Translations under genes and position numbers: made by a program
The notes under the pieces: model-generated
The model's input: the letters and a program-made list of their open reading frames with translations, nothing else
The model's database searches: none
What the model was told of the DNA's origin: nothing
DNA from: Bacteroidales bacterium UBA6248
Lineage (GTDB): Bacteria > Bacteroidota > Bacteroidia > Bacteroidales > Lentimicrobiaceae
NCBI GenBank assembly: GCA_002441345.1
Contig: DJVU01000069.1
Span: 1 to 41,797 of the forward strand
DNA length: 41,797 nt
Direction: 5' to 3'
Shown: in pieces, positions 1-9,600 of the stretch
Numbering within the stretch: position 1 is the stretch's first letter
How the letters are laid out: the number at the start of each line of letters is the position of its first letter

Positions 1-408
1 TTATCTGTATACCACATCAACAAGGTCAATAAGACAATCGTTGAAACAGCCAACAGCAATCAACAACAAAGACAGACAATTTTTGACAGACTGCGTAAAG
101 TTTTATTCGGAAAGGATATTTCAATTAAGTACAATCAGCCATACAAAGTTGACCATAAAGAAAACGAGTTAAAAAATATAAAGGATAAAAAAATTGCAGA
201 CTTTCTTTGGTATGCTGACGACAGCGAAAAGGGGTTTATTTTGTTTGACAATGGCTATTTAATAACGGAGACGCCAGTTGCAAATCATGGAACCGGTCTT
301 GCAGGACTTAATTTATACGGGAGCTTAAAAGACCTGACAGATGCTAAAGGTAACGACTATTACAGACTCACGGACAAGAAAGGCAGCCAAAACTGTACCT
401 ATATGTGA
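1..408 (+). CDS. 3' end of an unrecognised protein (partial)
   Basis: Frame 1 is open from the first base to a TGA at 406-408, giving 135 residues that lack their start. The sequence is polar and lysine/asparagine/aspartate-rich, beginning LSVYHINKVNKTIVE and ending KKGSQNCTYM. The central part (FLWYADDSEKGFILFDNGYLIT) looks like an ordinary soluble alpha/beta fold, and no catalytic motif is visible. Base composition is clearly more AT-rich than the AbgT gene that follows, resembling the AT-rich genes at the far right of the window, which could mean transferred or accessory DNA. I do not recognise the family. It is called coding because a 135-codon frame stays open with sensible amino-acid composition; the upstream part lies outside the window. 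Confidence 0.6.
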   Translation, partial: LSVYHINKVNKTIVETANSNQQQRQTIFDRLRKVLFGKDISIKYNQPYKVDHKENELKNIKDKKIADFLWYADDSEKGFILFDNGYLITETPVANHGTGLAGLNLYGSLKDLTDAKGNDYYRLTDKKGSQNCTYM

Positions 409-814
409 TGCGGGAGTTCGGAGCAACTCTGGCGTGAATTACTAAAACGAAGAATCGGGAGAACTGAAATTTCACAGCATTGAAGCCATGTACGTTATAT
501 GCTGGAGTCGTTTCTGTTGTGCCCCGGCGCGAAACCATCTCCGGAAGGAATTCGTGAAGCCCGATATTTTACTCATGGCAACGTTAAAAATGAACACAGC
601 GGGAAGTTTTCTGTTATATTTTCTTAACCTCCGGGTTAATTCATTTTCGCTGAACACATTCCGACTGGTTTCCCCTGAAAAATTTTGAATAAATTTGCCG
701 ATGGCGACCTGTGCGCATTGTTTCATGCGTGTGTATCGACGCGCGGGAGCTCGAAAATGCATTTCGGGGAATCATTCGATTGAGAATTCATTTATGATTT
801 AACAGCTGGCCTTT
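409..814. other. Gene-free stretch between the partial gene and the AbgT transporter
   Basis: About 400 bases with no convincing gene. Short open frames exist on both strands (472-762 minus, 488-688 plus), but they overlap each other and lack recognisable content. No exact TAnnTTTG -7 element was found in front of the transporter start at 815, and no hairpin with a T-run follows the stop at 408. Composition rises from AT-rich to that of the following genes in this interval, so a junction of differently derived DNA may lie here. Confidence 0.5.
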
Positions 815-2338
815 ATGACGACCAACTCAAAACCAACATTGTTTTCACGATTTCTTAATATTGTTGAAAAGGGAGGGAATGCCCTGCCCAATCCTGCCAC
901 TCTGTTCGCCCTGTTCGCAGTGGGTGTGCTTGTCTTATCCTGGATCGGTCAGATGTTTGGCTGGCAGGCTGTTCATCCGGCAACGGATGAGGTAATCAGG
1001 GTGCATAACCTGCTCTCGAACGAAGGATTCCGGCGTATTGTGCTCGAGATGGTGGACAACTACACAGGATTCGCACCTCTGGGCATAGTAATGGTTGCCC
1101 TTCTCGGAATTGGCATTGCCGAAAGCAGCGGACTGGTTGGTGCCGTTATCCGTTTGCTGGTGCTCAAGTCACCTGCCCGTCTGCTCACCTTTGTGCTGGT
1201 ATTTTCCGGTATCCTCTCCAACATGGCCAGCGATTTGGGTTATGTACTTCTGATACCCATGGCCGGCATCATTTTCCACTCGGTAGGCAGGCATCCTGTG
1301 GCCGGGATGGCTGCGGCCTTCGCCGGAGTCTCGGGCGGTTTCAGCGCCAACCTGCTGATAGGCACAATCGACCCTCTGCTTGCCGGTCTCTCGACCGAAG
1401 CCGCACGTATCCTGGATCCGGACTATTACGTAATGCCCACGGCAAATTATTATTTTATGGTTGCTTCCACCTTCCTGATTTCCCTGCTGGGCACATGGGT
1501 TACCGAACGCATAGTGGAACCCCGCCTTGGAGCATATACGGGCGACGTAAAACCCGAACCCATGGAGAGGCTGAGTCCGGTAGAGCGCAAGGGTTTGAAA
1601 TGGGTTACAATTACCTCCTTTGCGTGGATGGCTTTGCTGCTTGCCGGACTCATTCCCGATCAGGGATTCCTGCGGGGAACCGACAATACCATTTTGCATT
1701 CTCCTGTGATAAAGGGCTTTATTGCCTTCCTCTTTTTTATGGCAGCCAGTCTGGGTATCGTTTACGGAGCCGTTACCGGGAAGTTTAAAAACGATACCGA
1801 TGTTGTCAGGGGGATGAGCGACAGCTTTAAGACGCTTTCGGCATTCCTGGTGCTGGTGTTTTTTGCCGCGCAGTTTGTGGCTTATTTCAAGTGGAGCAAC
1901 CTTGGACTGGTGATTGCAGTGAAGGGGGCGGCTTTCTTACAGGCAGCCGATCTGGGACTGGTGCCGCTGGTTGTGTTGTTTATCCTGTTGTCGGGATTTA
2001 TCAACCTGTTTATGGGCAGCGCATCGGCAAAGTGGGCAATCATGGGTCCTGTATTTATCCCTATGTTTATGCTTCTCGGCTACTCACCCGAGCTTTCACA
2101 GGCCATTTTCAGGGTTGGAGATTCGGTTACAAACATCATCTCACCTATGATGAGTTTCTTTGCCCTGATTATTATCTACTTCGAGAAATATCAAAAGAAT
2201 GCCGGACTGGGAACACTGATTTCAACAATGTTGCCCTTTACGCTTATTTTCACCGTATTCTGGACGCTGTTGCTTATAGCCTGGGTACTGCTCGACCTGC
2301 CGCTCGGACCTGAGGCGCCTATTCATTACATCCGCTGA
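815..2338 (+). CDS. abgT: AbgT family transporter
   Basis: A 507-residue polytopic inner-membrane protein of the AbgT family, the usual length for the family. The N-terminus (FLNIVEKGGNALPNPATLF) is the characteristic AbgT opening, followed by hydrophobic segments consistent with a multi-helix transporter fold. The conserved stretches SNMASDLGYVLLIPMAG and MGSASAKWAIMGPVFIPMF are typical of the family, as is the late GDSVTNIISPMMSFFALI motif. Characterised members import p-aminobenzoyl-glutamate (E. coli AbgT) or export sulfonamides and folate precursors (MtrF, YdaH), driven by an ion gradient. Substrate cannot be read from sequence. No abgA/abgB hydrolase genes are nearby, so a folate-salvage role is not supported by context. 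It is a single-gene unit ending at a strong hairpin (2402-2437). ATG at 815 is the first start that keeps the family N-terminus. Confidence 0.9.
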   Translation: MTTNSKPTLFSRFLNIVEKGGNALPNPATLFALFAVGVLVLSWIGQMFGWQAVHPATDEVIRVHNLLSNEGFRRIVLEMVDNYTGFAPLGIVMVALLGIGIAESSGLVGAVIRLLVLKSPARLLTFVLVFSGILSNMASDLGYVLLIPMAGIIFHSVGRHPVAGMAAAFAGVSGGFSANLLIGTIDPLLAGLSTEAARILDPDYYVMPTANYYFMVASTFLISLLGTWVTERIVEPRLGAYTGDVKPEPMERLSPVERKGLKWVTITSFAWMALLLAGLIPDQGFLRGTDNTILHSPVIKGFIAFLFFMAASLGIVYGAVTGKFKNDTDVVRGMSDSFKTLSAFLVLVFFAAQFVAYFKWSNLGLVIAVKGAAFLQAADLGLVPLVVLFILLSGFINLFMGSASAKWAIMGPVFIPMFMLLGYSPELSQAIFRVGDSVTNIISPMMSFFALIIIYFEKYQKNAGLGTLISTMLPFTLIFTVFWTLLLIAWVLLDLPLGPEAPIHYIR

Positions 2339-2401
2339 GGAATAATTGCTTCATCAATCAGGGCTTGCATTCCAACGGAGCAGTAATGCTGCATAAATAA
2401 A

Positions 2402-2446
2402 GGAGGCTGTCAAAGAATATTTTCTGAGACAGCCTCCCGTTTTTTA
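2402..2446. terminator. Strong hairpin terminator between convergent genes
   Basis: A perfect 10-bp stem GGAGGCTGTC (2402-2411) / GACAGCCTCC (2428-2437) is followed on the plus strand by CGTTTTTTAT. On the minus strand it is followed by an A/T tract reading TTTATTTAT. It sits between the AbgT stop (2338) and the end of the leftward PNGase-like gene (2457), so it probably terminates transcription from both sides. Confidence 0.85.
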
Positions 2447-2456
2447 TCGGCTACGT

Positions 2457-4964
2457 TTAGTTCACTACAATTTTACGGGTTTCGGTCCAGCCCGGACTTA
2501 CTACCTTCAGGAAGTACATTCCTTTGCCCAGGTTGCTGATGTCGATGGTGGCATGCTGGCCATTCCAGCGCATCTGGCGTACAGGACGGCCGGTGTTGTC
2601 GAGGATTATCAGTTCCGACAGTGGCAGGGGAACAGGGGAGTTAAGAATTACTTCAAACACTCCGGCTGAGGGGTTGGGATAGATACTCAGTACCCGCGAA
2701 GCTGCCGTTATCAGGTTGTTGTCGACGGTGATGAAGGGGGAGTCGGAGAAGGCTACCAGATAGCAGGAAACATCCAGGACGGGGTTGAAGCCATCGTTGC
2801 AGTCGCTGCAGGTAACGCCCGTTACACAGTCGGGATGGTTGGGGTGGCAATAGTCTACGTACTGTTCGTAGAAGGTGTAGCGTAGCGAGATTTCGTCGTT
2901 GGTTACGTATTCGTTAAGGTTGAAGTCGAACCAGGGGGCGATGGAGCCGGGGCACCATCCCGCGCGGTCGTAATACCAGGTTCCGTTTTGTGGCTGGCAG
3001 CCGTCGGGATTGGGGTTACAGTCCACCCAGTTGTGCTGGGTGTATTTCTTCACTCCGTTTACCCATATATCGTGCGTGGCATTGTAGAATTCCGCGGCAT
3101 TTCCTGTGTTCAGGTCGCCCCATCCGTGGCCGGTGGAAACGAGTTTAAGCTTCGATGCTTTGGCATTGTCTGCATAACCGTAAGTTGCCAGGGGCACCGG
3201 CTGCTTGTTGGCATAATCCCCGAAAGGATAAATAGCACGCCATACCTCTTTTACGCTGCTGTAGATATAAGGTACGTTGCCAGGGGTATAATCGAGGGTA
3301 AGGTCATACATAAAGCCGTTGTCGAGGGTGGGACAGGTGGCTCTGAATGCCGTTTTGCCCTGCAGTATGGAAGCATAATCGGTGAGGTCGATGCTGTGTG
3401 AGCAGGCTACGCCGTAGGGGGTGATGTAACGGATGATTTCCACCCAGTTGCCCTCCTTGTCGCGGGCTTCAAAATAGGCTACGCGGTCCCACTCACCGCA
3501 TCCGCCCTGGGGGCAGTGTACGTTGAGTGTTGCTGTGATGTTGCTGTAAGCTCCCAGGAAGGAGGGAAGGCTGGCTTCAACAGTAGCAGTGTAGGAATTG
3601 GGACTCAGCCAGATGTCTTTAAATGCTTCTGCTGAAACATTGGAGGCAGCCGGTGTAATGTTTATGTTGTAGGACTCCGTTTTAACGGCTCCGAAGTTAT
3701 TGGCCGACAGCACTTCGATGTTATAGTTTCCGTATCCCGGAGGCATCCACCAGGCTGTATAATGTCCGTTCTGGAAGTCCTGTGCATCCATTGTAACGCC
3801 GTTAACCCTGAATTTCACCCATGATACAGAAAAGAGTTCGGGGTAGGTGATGGTTGATATGGCGGCAAGCTGAATGTGCGAAAGTGTTGGAACGGGCATA
3901 GTTCCGGGGAGCGGGTTGCGCACGTCAACAATGGGCAGATGCGTTTGCGGATCGAGCACGTTGAAGCGCTGGATCACGGGTTCGGCGGGATCGTACTGTT
4001 CGTCGCCCGGCTGCGTGGCTTCCACTTCCACCAGTCCGGTTTCCCCCGTAAGGGTTATAACATTGCCGCTGATAGTGGCAGGACCCGAAAGTATGTTGAA
4101 ATAAACGGGGAGTCCCGAGGTTGAAGTTGCTTCAACGGTAAATGGCGGGTCGCTGGTGAGTTTGTTCGGGATTGGAGGGAAGGCGATAGCCTGATAGGTG
4201 GGGTCCAGAGTGCCGTTGAAGTTGGAGGTTTCGCCCTGCATCGCAAAGTTAATCAGATCGGCGTCCCTTACGGGCGAGTCGACTTCCGAAACCAGTTTGG
4301 TGATGGAGGTGTTATCGCCACCCGGAACGCCTTGGTTGTGTTTGTAATACATCTCCAGGCCTTCCTCATTTCCTTCAAGTTCGTTGGCCATCATTTCCTG
4401 GATTTCGGTTTGTGAAAGTGCTTTCGACCATACCGTAACTTCATCCGTTCTTCCGCACCAGTAGAAGTCGAGTGCTCCAACTATGCTCCGGCCGATGGTA
4501 AATGGGATGTTAGTGGCTGTGAATGAACCACTTGCTGCTTTCTGGCCTTTGAGGATGCCATTTACGTAAAGTTTGATGGCGGTGCCGTCGTAAACCCAGG
4601 CGAAATGCTGCCACACCTGCGGAATAACGGTATTGGCAGGGGCTACGTATTCGAAGAGCGTTCCGGCAGAGTTCTGGAATCGGCATTCCACGCGTCCGTT
4701 ATCCAGCTCAATCAGGTAAAAACCCTGGGTTCCCCTGAAACCCATCATTCCCTGCCCGTAGCCGAGCTGGTCGTCGTAAAACCAGCCTGCTATGGTCATC
4801 CCGGGTTTATTCGCCACATACTGCGATCCGTTTTCGAGGATCACGTAGTCTTTGTTCTGGCAACTGTAATGAAGGTACTGGTTCGACTGCGCCTGCAGCT
4901 CTCCGGTGGCCGTGAGCAGCATTACAGCCACAAGCCATGTAATTGTTCTGTAAAGGTTTTTCAT
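2457..4964 (-). CDS. Secreted LamG and PNGase F-like domain protein with T9SS sorting domain
   Basis: 835 residues. Signal peptide at about 1-26 (ends ELQAQ). A LamG/concanavalin-like domain covers about 30-200 (FTIGRS...FYWCGRTDEVTVW). Ig-like linker regions follow at about 260-440. A region at about 450-745 resembles both halves of peptide-N-glycosidase F: CPQGGCGEWDR (D493) matches CDEWDR of PNGase F, NAAEFYNATHDIW (E625) matches the segment with catalytic Glu206, and DRAGWCPG is shared. The PNGase F Glu118 position appears to be Cys (C544). A T9SS type A sorting domain ends the protein (YPNPSAGVFEV to the C-terminus). PNGase F releases N-glycans from Asn of glycoproteins; whether this enzyme does so is inference. 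It is the last gene of the SusC-SusD operon, 45 nt after SusD, suggesting a role in glycoprotein use at the cell surface. Confidence 0.82.
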   Translation of the reverse strand: MKNLYRTITWLVAVMLLTATGELQAQSNQYLHYSCQNKDYVILENGSQYVANKPGMTIAGWFYDDQLGYGQGMMGFRGTQGFYLIELDNGRVECRFQNSAGTLFEYVAPANTVIPQVWQHFAWVYDGTAIKLYVNGILKGQKAASGSFTATNIPFTIGRSIVGALDFYWCGRTDEVTVWSKALSQTEIQEMMANELEGNEEGLEMYYKHNQGVPGGDNTSITKLVSEVDSPVRDADLINFAMQGETSNFNGTLDPTYQAIAFPPIPNKLTSDPPFTVEATSTSGLPVYFNILSGPATISGNVITLTGETGLVEVEATQPGDEQYDPAEPVIQRFNVLDPQTHLPIVDVRNPLPGTMPVPTLSHIQLAAISTITYPELFSVSWVKFRVNGVTMDAQDFQNGHYTAWWMPPGYGNYNIEVLSANNFGAVKTESYNINITPAASNVSAEAFKDIWLSPNSYTATVEASLPSFLGAYSNITATLNVHCPQGGCGEWDRVAYFEARDKEGNWVEIIRYITPYGVACSHSIDLTDYASILQGKTAFRATCPTLDNGFMYDLTLDYTPGNVPYIYSSVKEVWRAIYPFGDYANKQPVPLATYGYADNAKASKLKLVSTGHGWGDLNTGNAAEFYNATHDIWVNGVKKYTQHNWVDCNPNPDGCQPQNGTWYYDRAGWCPGSIAPWFDFNLNEYVTNDEISLRYTFYEQYVDYCHPNHPDCVTGVTCSDCNDGFNPVLDVSCYLVAFSDSPFITVDNNLITAASRVLSIYPNPSAGVFEVILNSPVPLPLSELIILDNTGRPVRQMRWNGQHATIDISNLGKGMYFLKVVSPGWTETRKIVVN

Positions 4965-5009
4965 GCTATGGTGTGTTTGGTTGTTTCGGTGTGATTAAGG
5001 TACAAATTT

Positions 5010-6629
5010 TCAGGGAATCCACCATATTTTGGTACCCGGACCGTCGCCTCCCTGCCTGCCGATGGCTTCATTCATGTTGTTTGCATTATACTGTGCTTCC
5101 GATGGAGGATAGGGCATACGGTAGTGCTTCAGGGCATCGCCTTCCCTTGGCAGGAGGCTGGTGCGCCTGACCTCTGCATAGGCCTCCCAGGGCTGACGGA
5201 AGGCATCGATCCACCGTTGCGTTTGAATAAATGCCAGCAATTGCTCGTCGGTTTGCGCATACCAGGATCCGAAGCGCTGGTTCAGAATGGATACGGTACT
5301 CAGGTTTGAAGGTATGGTTATTTTATCGCTGAAGCGGACTCCCGAAAGTGGCAGCCGCATCGACTGAGCCCTGCGTTTCCACCATTCCACCGAAGCCTGT
5401 ATGCCGTTCATGTATTCGATGTCGGCCAGATCGCGGTCGGCTGCGACACCTATTCCCCTGAGGTAAATTTCTGCCTTGATGAAGTGTACCTCCGCTCCTG
5501 TCATCAGAATGATGGGCAGGTTGTTTTCATCGGCTATGATGAAGAAGTTGAAAGGAGAGTAGTTGACGTTGTTTTTGATGTGATAGTTGCCCATGTCGTC
5601 GCGGTGACTTCCATACGGGATACCCTGCGCCGAAGGGGTTCCCGGATCGGGAAGCTGAGGGTAAGGCATCCATCGTTCGTCCTGATCGCCTTCGAAAAAG
5701 ATATAAGCCCTGGGGTCGAAGATGCCGGAGCCGGAAGGATCGTTCGAAGCGGAGAACTGATTCCATATGTTCGAACCCATCCTGAGTCCGTTATGCTCGC
5801 GAAACGACCAGCTCAGACTTGGATTCGAGATGCCGTTGGCGGCAGGCCATATGCAGGCGCTTTCCAGTGCCAGGCTCAGAAAGTCGTACCCGTTGAGTAC
5901 GGGCAGGTTGTTTTCCAGTATTTCACCAATTATCTCGGCGGCAAGAGCGGGTTCTTTTTCCGACATCCGCAGGGCATGCCTGAGTCGGAGGGAATTGGCG
6001 AATTTTTTCCACATCAGCAGGTTACCATTGAACAGCTTGTCGAAATTGGCAAAGGAGGCAAATGGCTCCGCCACTTTTGCCGTGTCGTTGATGCTTGCGG
6101 CGGCCGTTTCCAGTTCTGTAAGCAGCGAAAGGTAAATGTCGCGCTGACTGTCGTAGGAAGGATAGAGTTTTGAGAGATCCTGATAACCGTATCCTGCTTC
6201 ACTGTATGGTATATCGCCGAACATATCGGTGAGTTTGAAGGTTTTGTATGCCTTAACGATGGTAAGCATGGCCTTCATGTTCGTAACGGCGGCAGAGGAG
6301 GGGTACTCGCCGAAGCGTTTCTCAAGCTCACGGATGGAGGGCAGGGTTTTGTAATAGTTCGACCACAGATCTTCGGTGCCCAGTGTGTAATTGCCCCAGG
6401 CCGCTTTGGTAAGAGCGGCCTGCTGTGTTTGGGCATACAGTATCTCGTTGTTGATGTAAAACTGTTCGTTCCAGGTGAGCATGAGCGACTGTATTACCCC
6501 GTTGAACAGGGAGCCGTCGCTGGCAGAGGTAAACCCCTGCGGATTGGTGTCGATTTCCGTAAAGTCTTTGCGGCAGGAACCAAACAGAAGGGCGATGCAA
6601 GCCAGTATAAGTATGTTTTTCAATTTCAT
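5010..6629 (-). CDS. SusD/RagB family nutrient-binding outer-membrane lipoprotein
   Basis: The start is placed at the ATG at 6629, giving MKLKNILILACIALLFGSC with a lipobox (LFGSC, lipidated Cys19). An in-frame ATG at 6734 would add 35 residues without a signal peptide and overlap SusC. The mature protein (about 520 residues) has the helical SusD fold; the opening CRKDFTEIDTNPQGFT and the C-terminal region (RMPYPPSEAQYNANN) are typical of the SusD_2-like subgroup often paired with SusC/RagA proteins of unknown substrate. SusD proteins form the surface lid of the SusC transporter and bind the ligand, either glycan or peptide. It lies 47 nt after SusC and 45 nt before the PNGase-like gene in one operon. 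Confidence 0.92.
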   Translation of the reverse strand: MKLKNILILACIALLFGSCRKDFTEIDTNPQGFTSASDGSLFNGVIQSLMLTWNEQFYINNEILYAQTQQAALTKAAWGNYTLGTEDLWSNYYKTLPSIRELEKRFGEYPSSAAVTNMKAMLTIVKAYKTFKLTDMFGDIPYSEAGYGYQDLSKLYPSYDSQRDIYLSLLTELETAAASINDTAKVAEPFASFANFDKLFNGNLLMWKKFANSLRLRHALRMSEKEPALAAEIIGEILENNLPVLNGYDFLSLALESACIWPAANGISNPSLSWSFREHNGLRMGSNIWNQFSASNDPSGSGIFDPRAYIFFEGDQDERWMPYPQLPDPGTPSAQGIPYGSHRDDMGNYHIKNNVNYSPFNFFIIADENNLPIILMTGAEVHFIKAEIYLRGIGVAADRDLADIEYMNGIQASVEWWKRRAQSMRLPLSGVRFSDKITIPSNLSTVSILNQRFGSWYAQTDEQLLAFIQTQRWIDAFRQPWEAYAEVRRTSLLPREGDALKHYRMPYPPSEAQYNANNMNEAIGRQGGDGPGTKIWWIP

Positions 6630-6676
6630 GGTCTCGTTTTCGGATGTTTTAAATCGGTTGATTTCGCGTAAAACGG

Positions 6677-9600
6677 TCAGAACGTAGCACTTGCGCCGAA
6701 CGTGAAGGCCCTTGTTCCGGGGAAGGAAGCCCATTCGAATCCCTGGGCATTTCCCGAACCCATTATACCTTCGGGATTGATCTTATCCGGCAGCGTTGTA
6801 TAGATGTAGAACAGATCGCGTCCGACAACCGAAAGGGTAAGGGTCTGAAATATTTTTGTCTTTTGCAGAATGTGGTCGGGGAGGGTATAGCTGAGTGCTA
6901 TTTCGCGCATTTTTACCCAGGTGTTTTCTACAATTCCCGGTGTTGTCAGGAATTTACCCCAGCCCCCGGCATTTGGCAGATACTTGTAGTAATAATGTAC
7001 CACCTTGTCGTTGGGTGTCCCGTCTTCATACACTCCTTCAAGTATTATCCCCACGTTGCGCGTAATGCCGCCGGGATCCGTATACGGAAGTCCGCCGCCC
7101 TCGCGTTCGAGCAGAGTTTCGGGACTCTGCCCTGTTTGCAGGCCGATCACGTAAGATCCACAGTATATGTCGCCGCCCCATTTGGTGTCGATAAGGGTTG
7201 ATAAGCGGAAGTTCTTATAGATCAGCTCGGTGGTAAACCCGGCGATGAAATGCGGGGAGGCATTGCCTACCGGAACACGGGTGTCGGTAATTTTGTATTG
7301 TGTTCCGGCGTCGTTCAGGATGCGGTTGCCGTTGGCATCGTACACGTAGTCGTACCCGGTAATGGTTCCGTATTCGTCGCCTTCGTAGAGCTCCATGGCC
7401 GGGCCGTTGAGTCCCCAGATATCGGCCAGCAGATAACTCCCCGAAAAACCGCCGAGGCTGACAATGTGGTTGCGGTTGCGGGAAAAGTTAAGACCTGCTT
7501 TTACGATGGTGCGACGGGTTTGTACCGGAACGGTGTTGACGATAAATTCAAATCCGCGGTTCGACAGCTCCCCTTTGTTGATGGTGAGGTTATATGCTCC
7601 GGAGCTGACCGGTATGGGGAGGTCAAGTATCTGATCGTAGGAGTGTTTGTAATACCAGGTGAAGTCCACGTCGATGCGGTTGTCGAACATACCGAGGTTA
7701 ATTCCGGCTTCGTACCCTGTAACAAACTGCGGACGCAGCTCAAAGGGCGGAATGGTGTCGGGCAGGAACGATGCCTGCTGTCCGCCGAAGATGCCGGTGC
7801 TGAAATAGAAGTTTTTCTGATAGGCTGCAGCGCTGTTGGCGGTTTGTGCGATGCCTCCGCGTAGCTTCAGGAAGTTGATCCAGGGGACGTTCTGCTCAAT
7901 GGGGAAGGCTTCGGTGGCGATAAAGCTGAGCGAGGCGGAAGGGTAAAAGTAGGAGTTGTTGTTTTCAGGAAGAGTCGACGACCAGTCGTTGCGTCCGGTG
8001 AGCTCCAGGAAGAGATAATCGCGGTAGCTGAGGTTGAGAAAGGAGAAGGCTGCATTGGCTCTCTGCCTGCGGATGGATTCTCCGGGTGTCATTTCGGAAG
8101 CGGGATTGCCGGTCCCTGCTACAATAACATTGCCCTCTTCATCGGTTATATAGCTGTATTCCGTGAAGTTGAAGAAGGTATACATGTTGGGATAGTACCA
8201 TGTACCCGAGGCCCCCGAGAGGCCGTAGGCATTGTAATCCCAGCGGCTCATTCCGGCGGTAAGCCGCACGCTTAGTCCGCTGCCCAGCAGGTTGCGTTTG
8301 TGTGCGGTTACCAGAAATTCCATGTTGTCGTTGGTAATCTTCTCCAGGCTGTTGCTGTATCCTCCGCCCTGTAGTCCAATAAAATCGACGGGTTTGTTTT
8401 TGGAAGTAAACTGTTCTACGGTGTAATCGCGCCCGATGCGGCCGGTGGCATTCAGCCATGGGGTGATGTCGTACATCAGGGCGATGCTTCCGGTGTATTT
8501 GTCGCGATCCTGCCAGGTGTTGTTGTTATAATAATTCCACCACATGTACCGGTCGATGTAGAGAAATGGGTAGCCGTCGAACAGGTTGCGCGAACCGTCG
8601 GGCATCTGGTACATCTCACGGTCTATCCCCTGATAACTCCTTGGCCAGGAGTAGAGAAATCCCTTGCTGAAGGAATTGGCGTCCTCGCCAATCATGGGAC
8701 TGTTCAATCGCTTGTATTTCACGTAAGTAAGTGTGGCGTCGGCCCGCAGCTTTTCAGATATTCTGATGTTTGTGCCGAAGTTGACGTTGGTACGCTGGTA
8801 GTTGCTGTTTTCGATAACCGGAGTATGATCCTGGTTTGTAAGGGAAAGCCGGAGCGTTCCCTTGTCGTTGCCGCCCTGCACGGCAACGTTATGGGTTTGG
8901 GTGATGCCGTCACGGAATGCCATCTTCAGATTGTCGGGCTGAGGGGAGTAGCTGCGCATCTCTCCGTCCCACCACCGTACCATCTGTCCGCCCATTTCGG
9001 GTCCCCACGAAACCGACGAGCCGTAGTATCCGAACTCCTGGGAGGTGGTGGATGTGGATCCTTCCGGATCGATGATCAGCTGGTCGTTGCCGTAGATGCC
9101 GGGATAGAGCAGGGTGCCGTCCTCATCTTCCGGGAAAATGGGTTCTGTAAGCGAGATTGGTCCGCCGTGACCGTATTTGTTCTGCACTTCCCGGTAACGG
9201 TAGGGATTGCTGAATTTCACGTTGTAATTATAGGTAACTCCGAGGCCTTCCTGCCGTTTTCCTCGTTTAGTCGTTATAAGGATTACCCCGTTGGCACCGC
9301 GTTCGCCGTATAGGGCTGAAGCCGCTCCTCCTTTCAGTACAGTGTAATCTTCTATATCGTAAGGATTTATATCGGCTATGCCATTGCCCCAGTCGACACC
9401 CCGGCCTATATTGTCGAGCCCGGAAATGTTATCGAGCGGTACGTTATCGACAACGATCAGTGGCTGGTTGTTGCGCGAGAGGTTGTTGTTGCCGCGGATA
9501 ACGATGCGGGTGGAACCACCTTCCACGCCATCACCCTGCGATATCTGCACACCCGCACTCCTTCCCGAAAGGGCGCCGAGAACGTTGGCAGTCCCGGATC

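Noticed and set aside
472..762. Overlapping small frames on both strands between the partial gene and the transporter
   Set aside because: They overlap each other and lack start signals or family features.
5484..6173. 229-codon plus-strand frame inside the SusD gene
   Set aside because: Antisense shadow of a clear SusD family gene.
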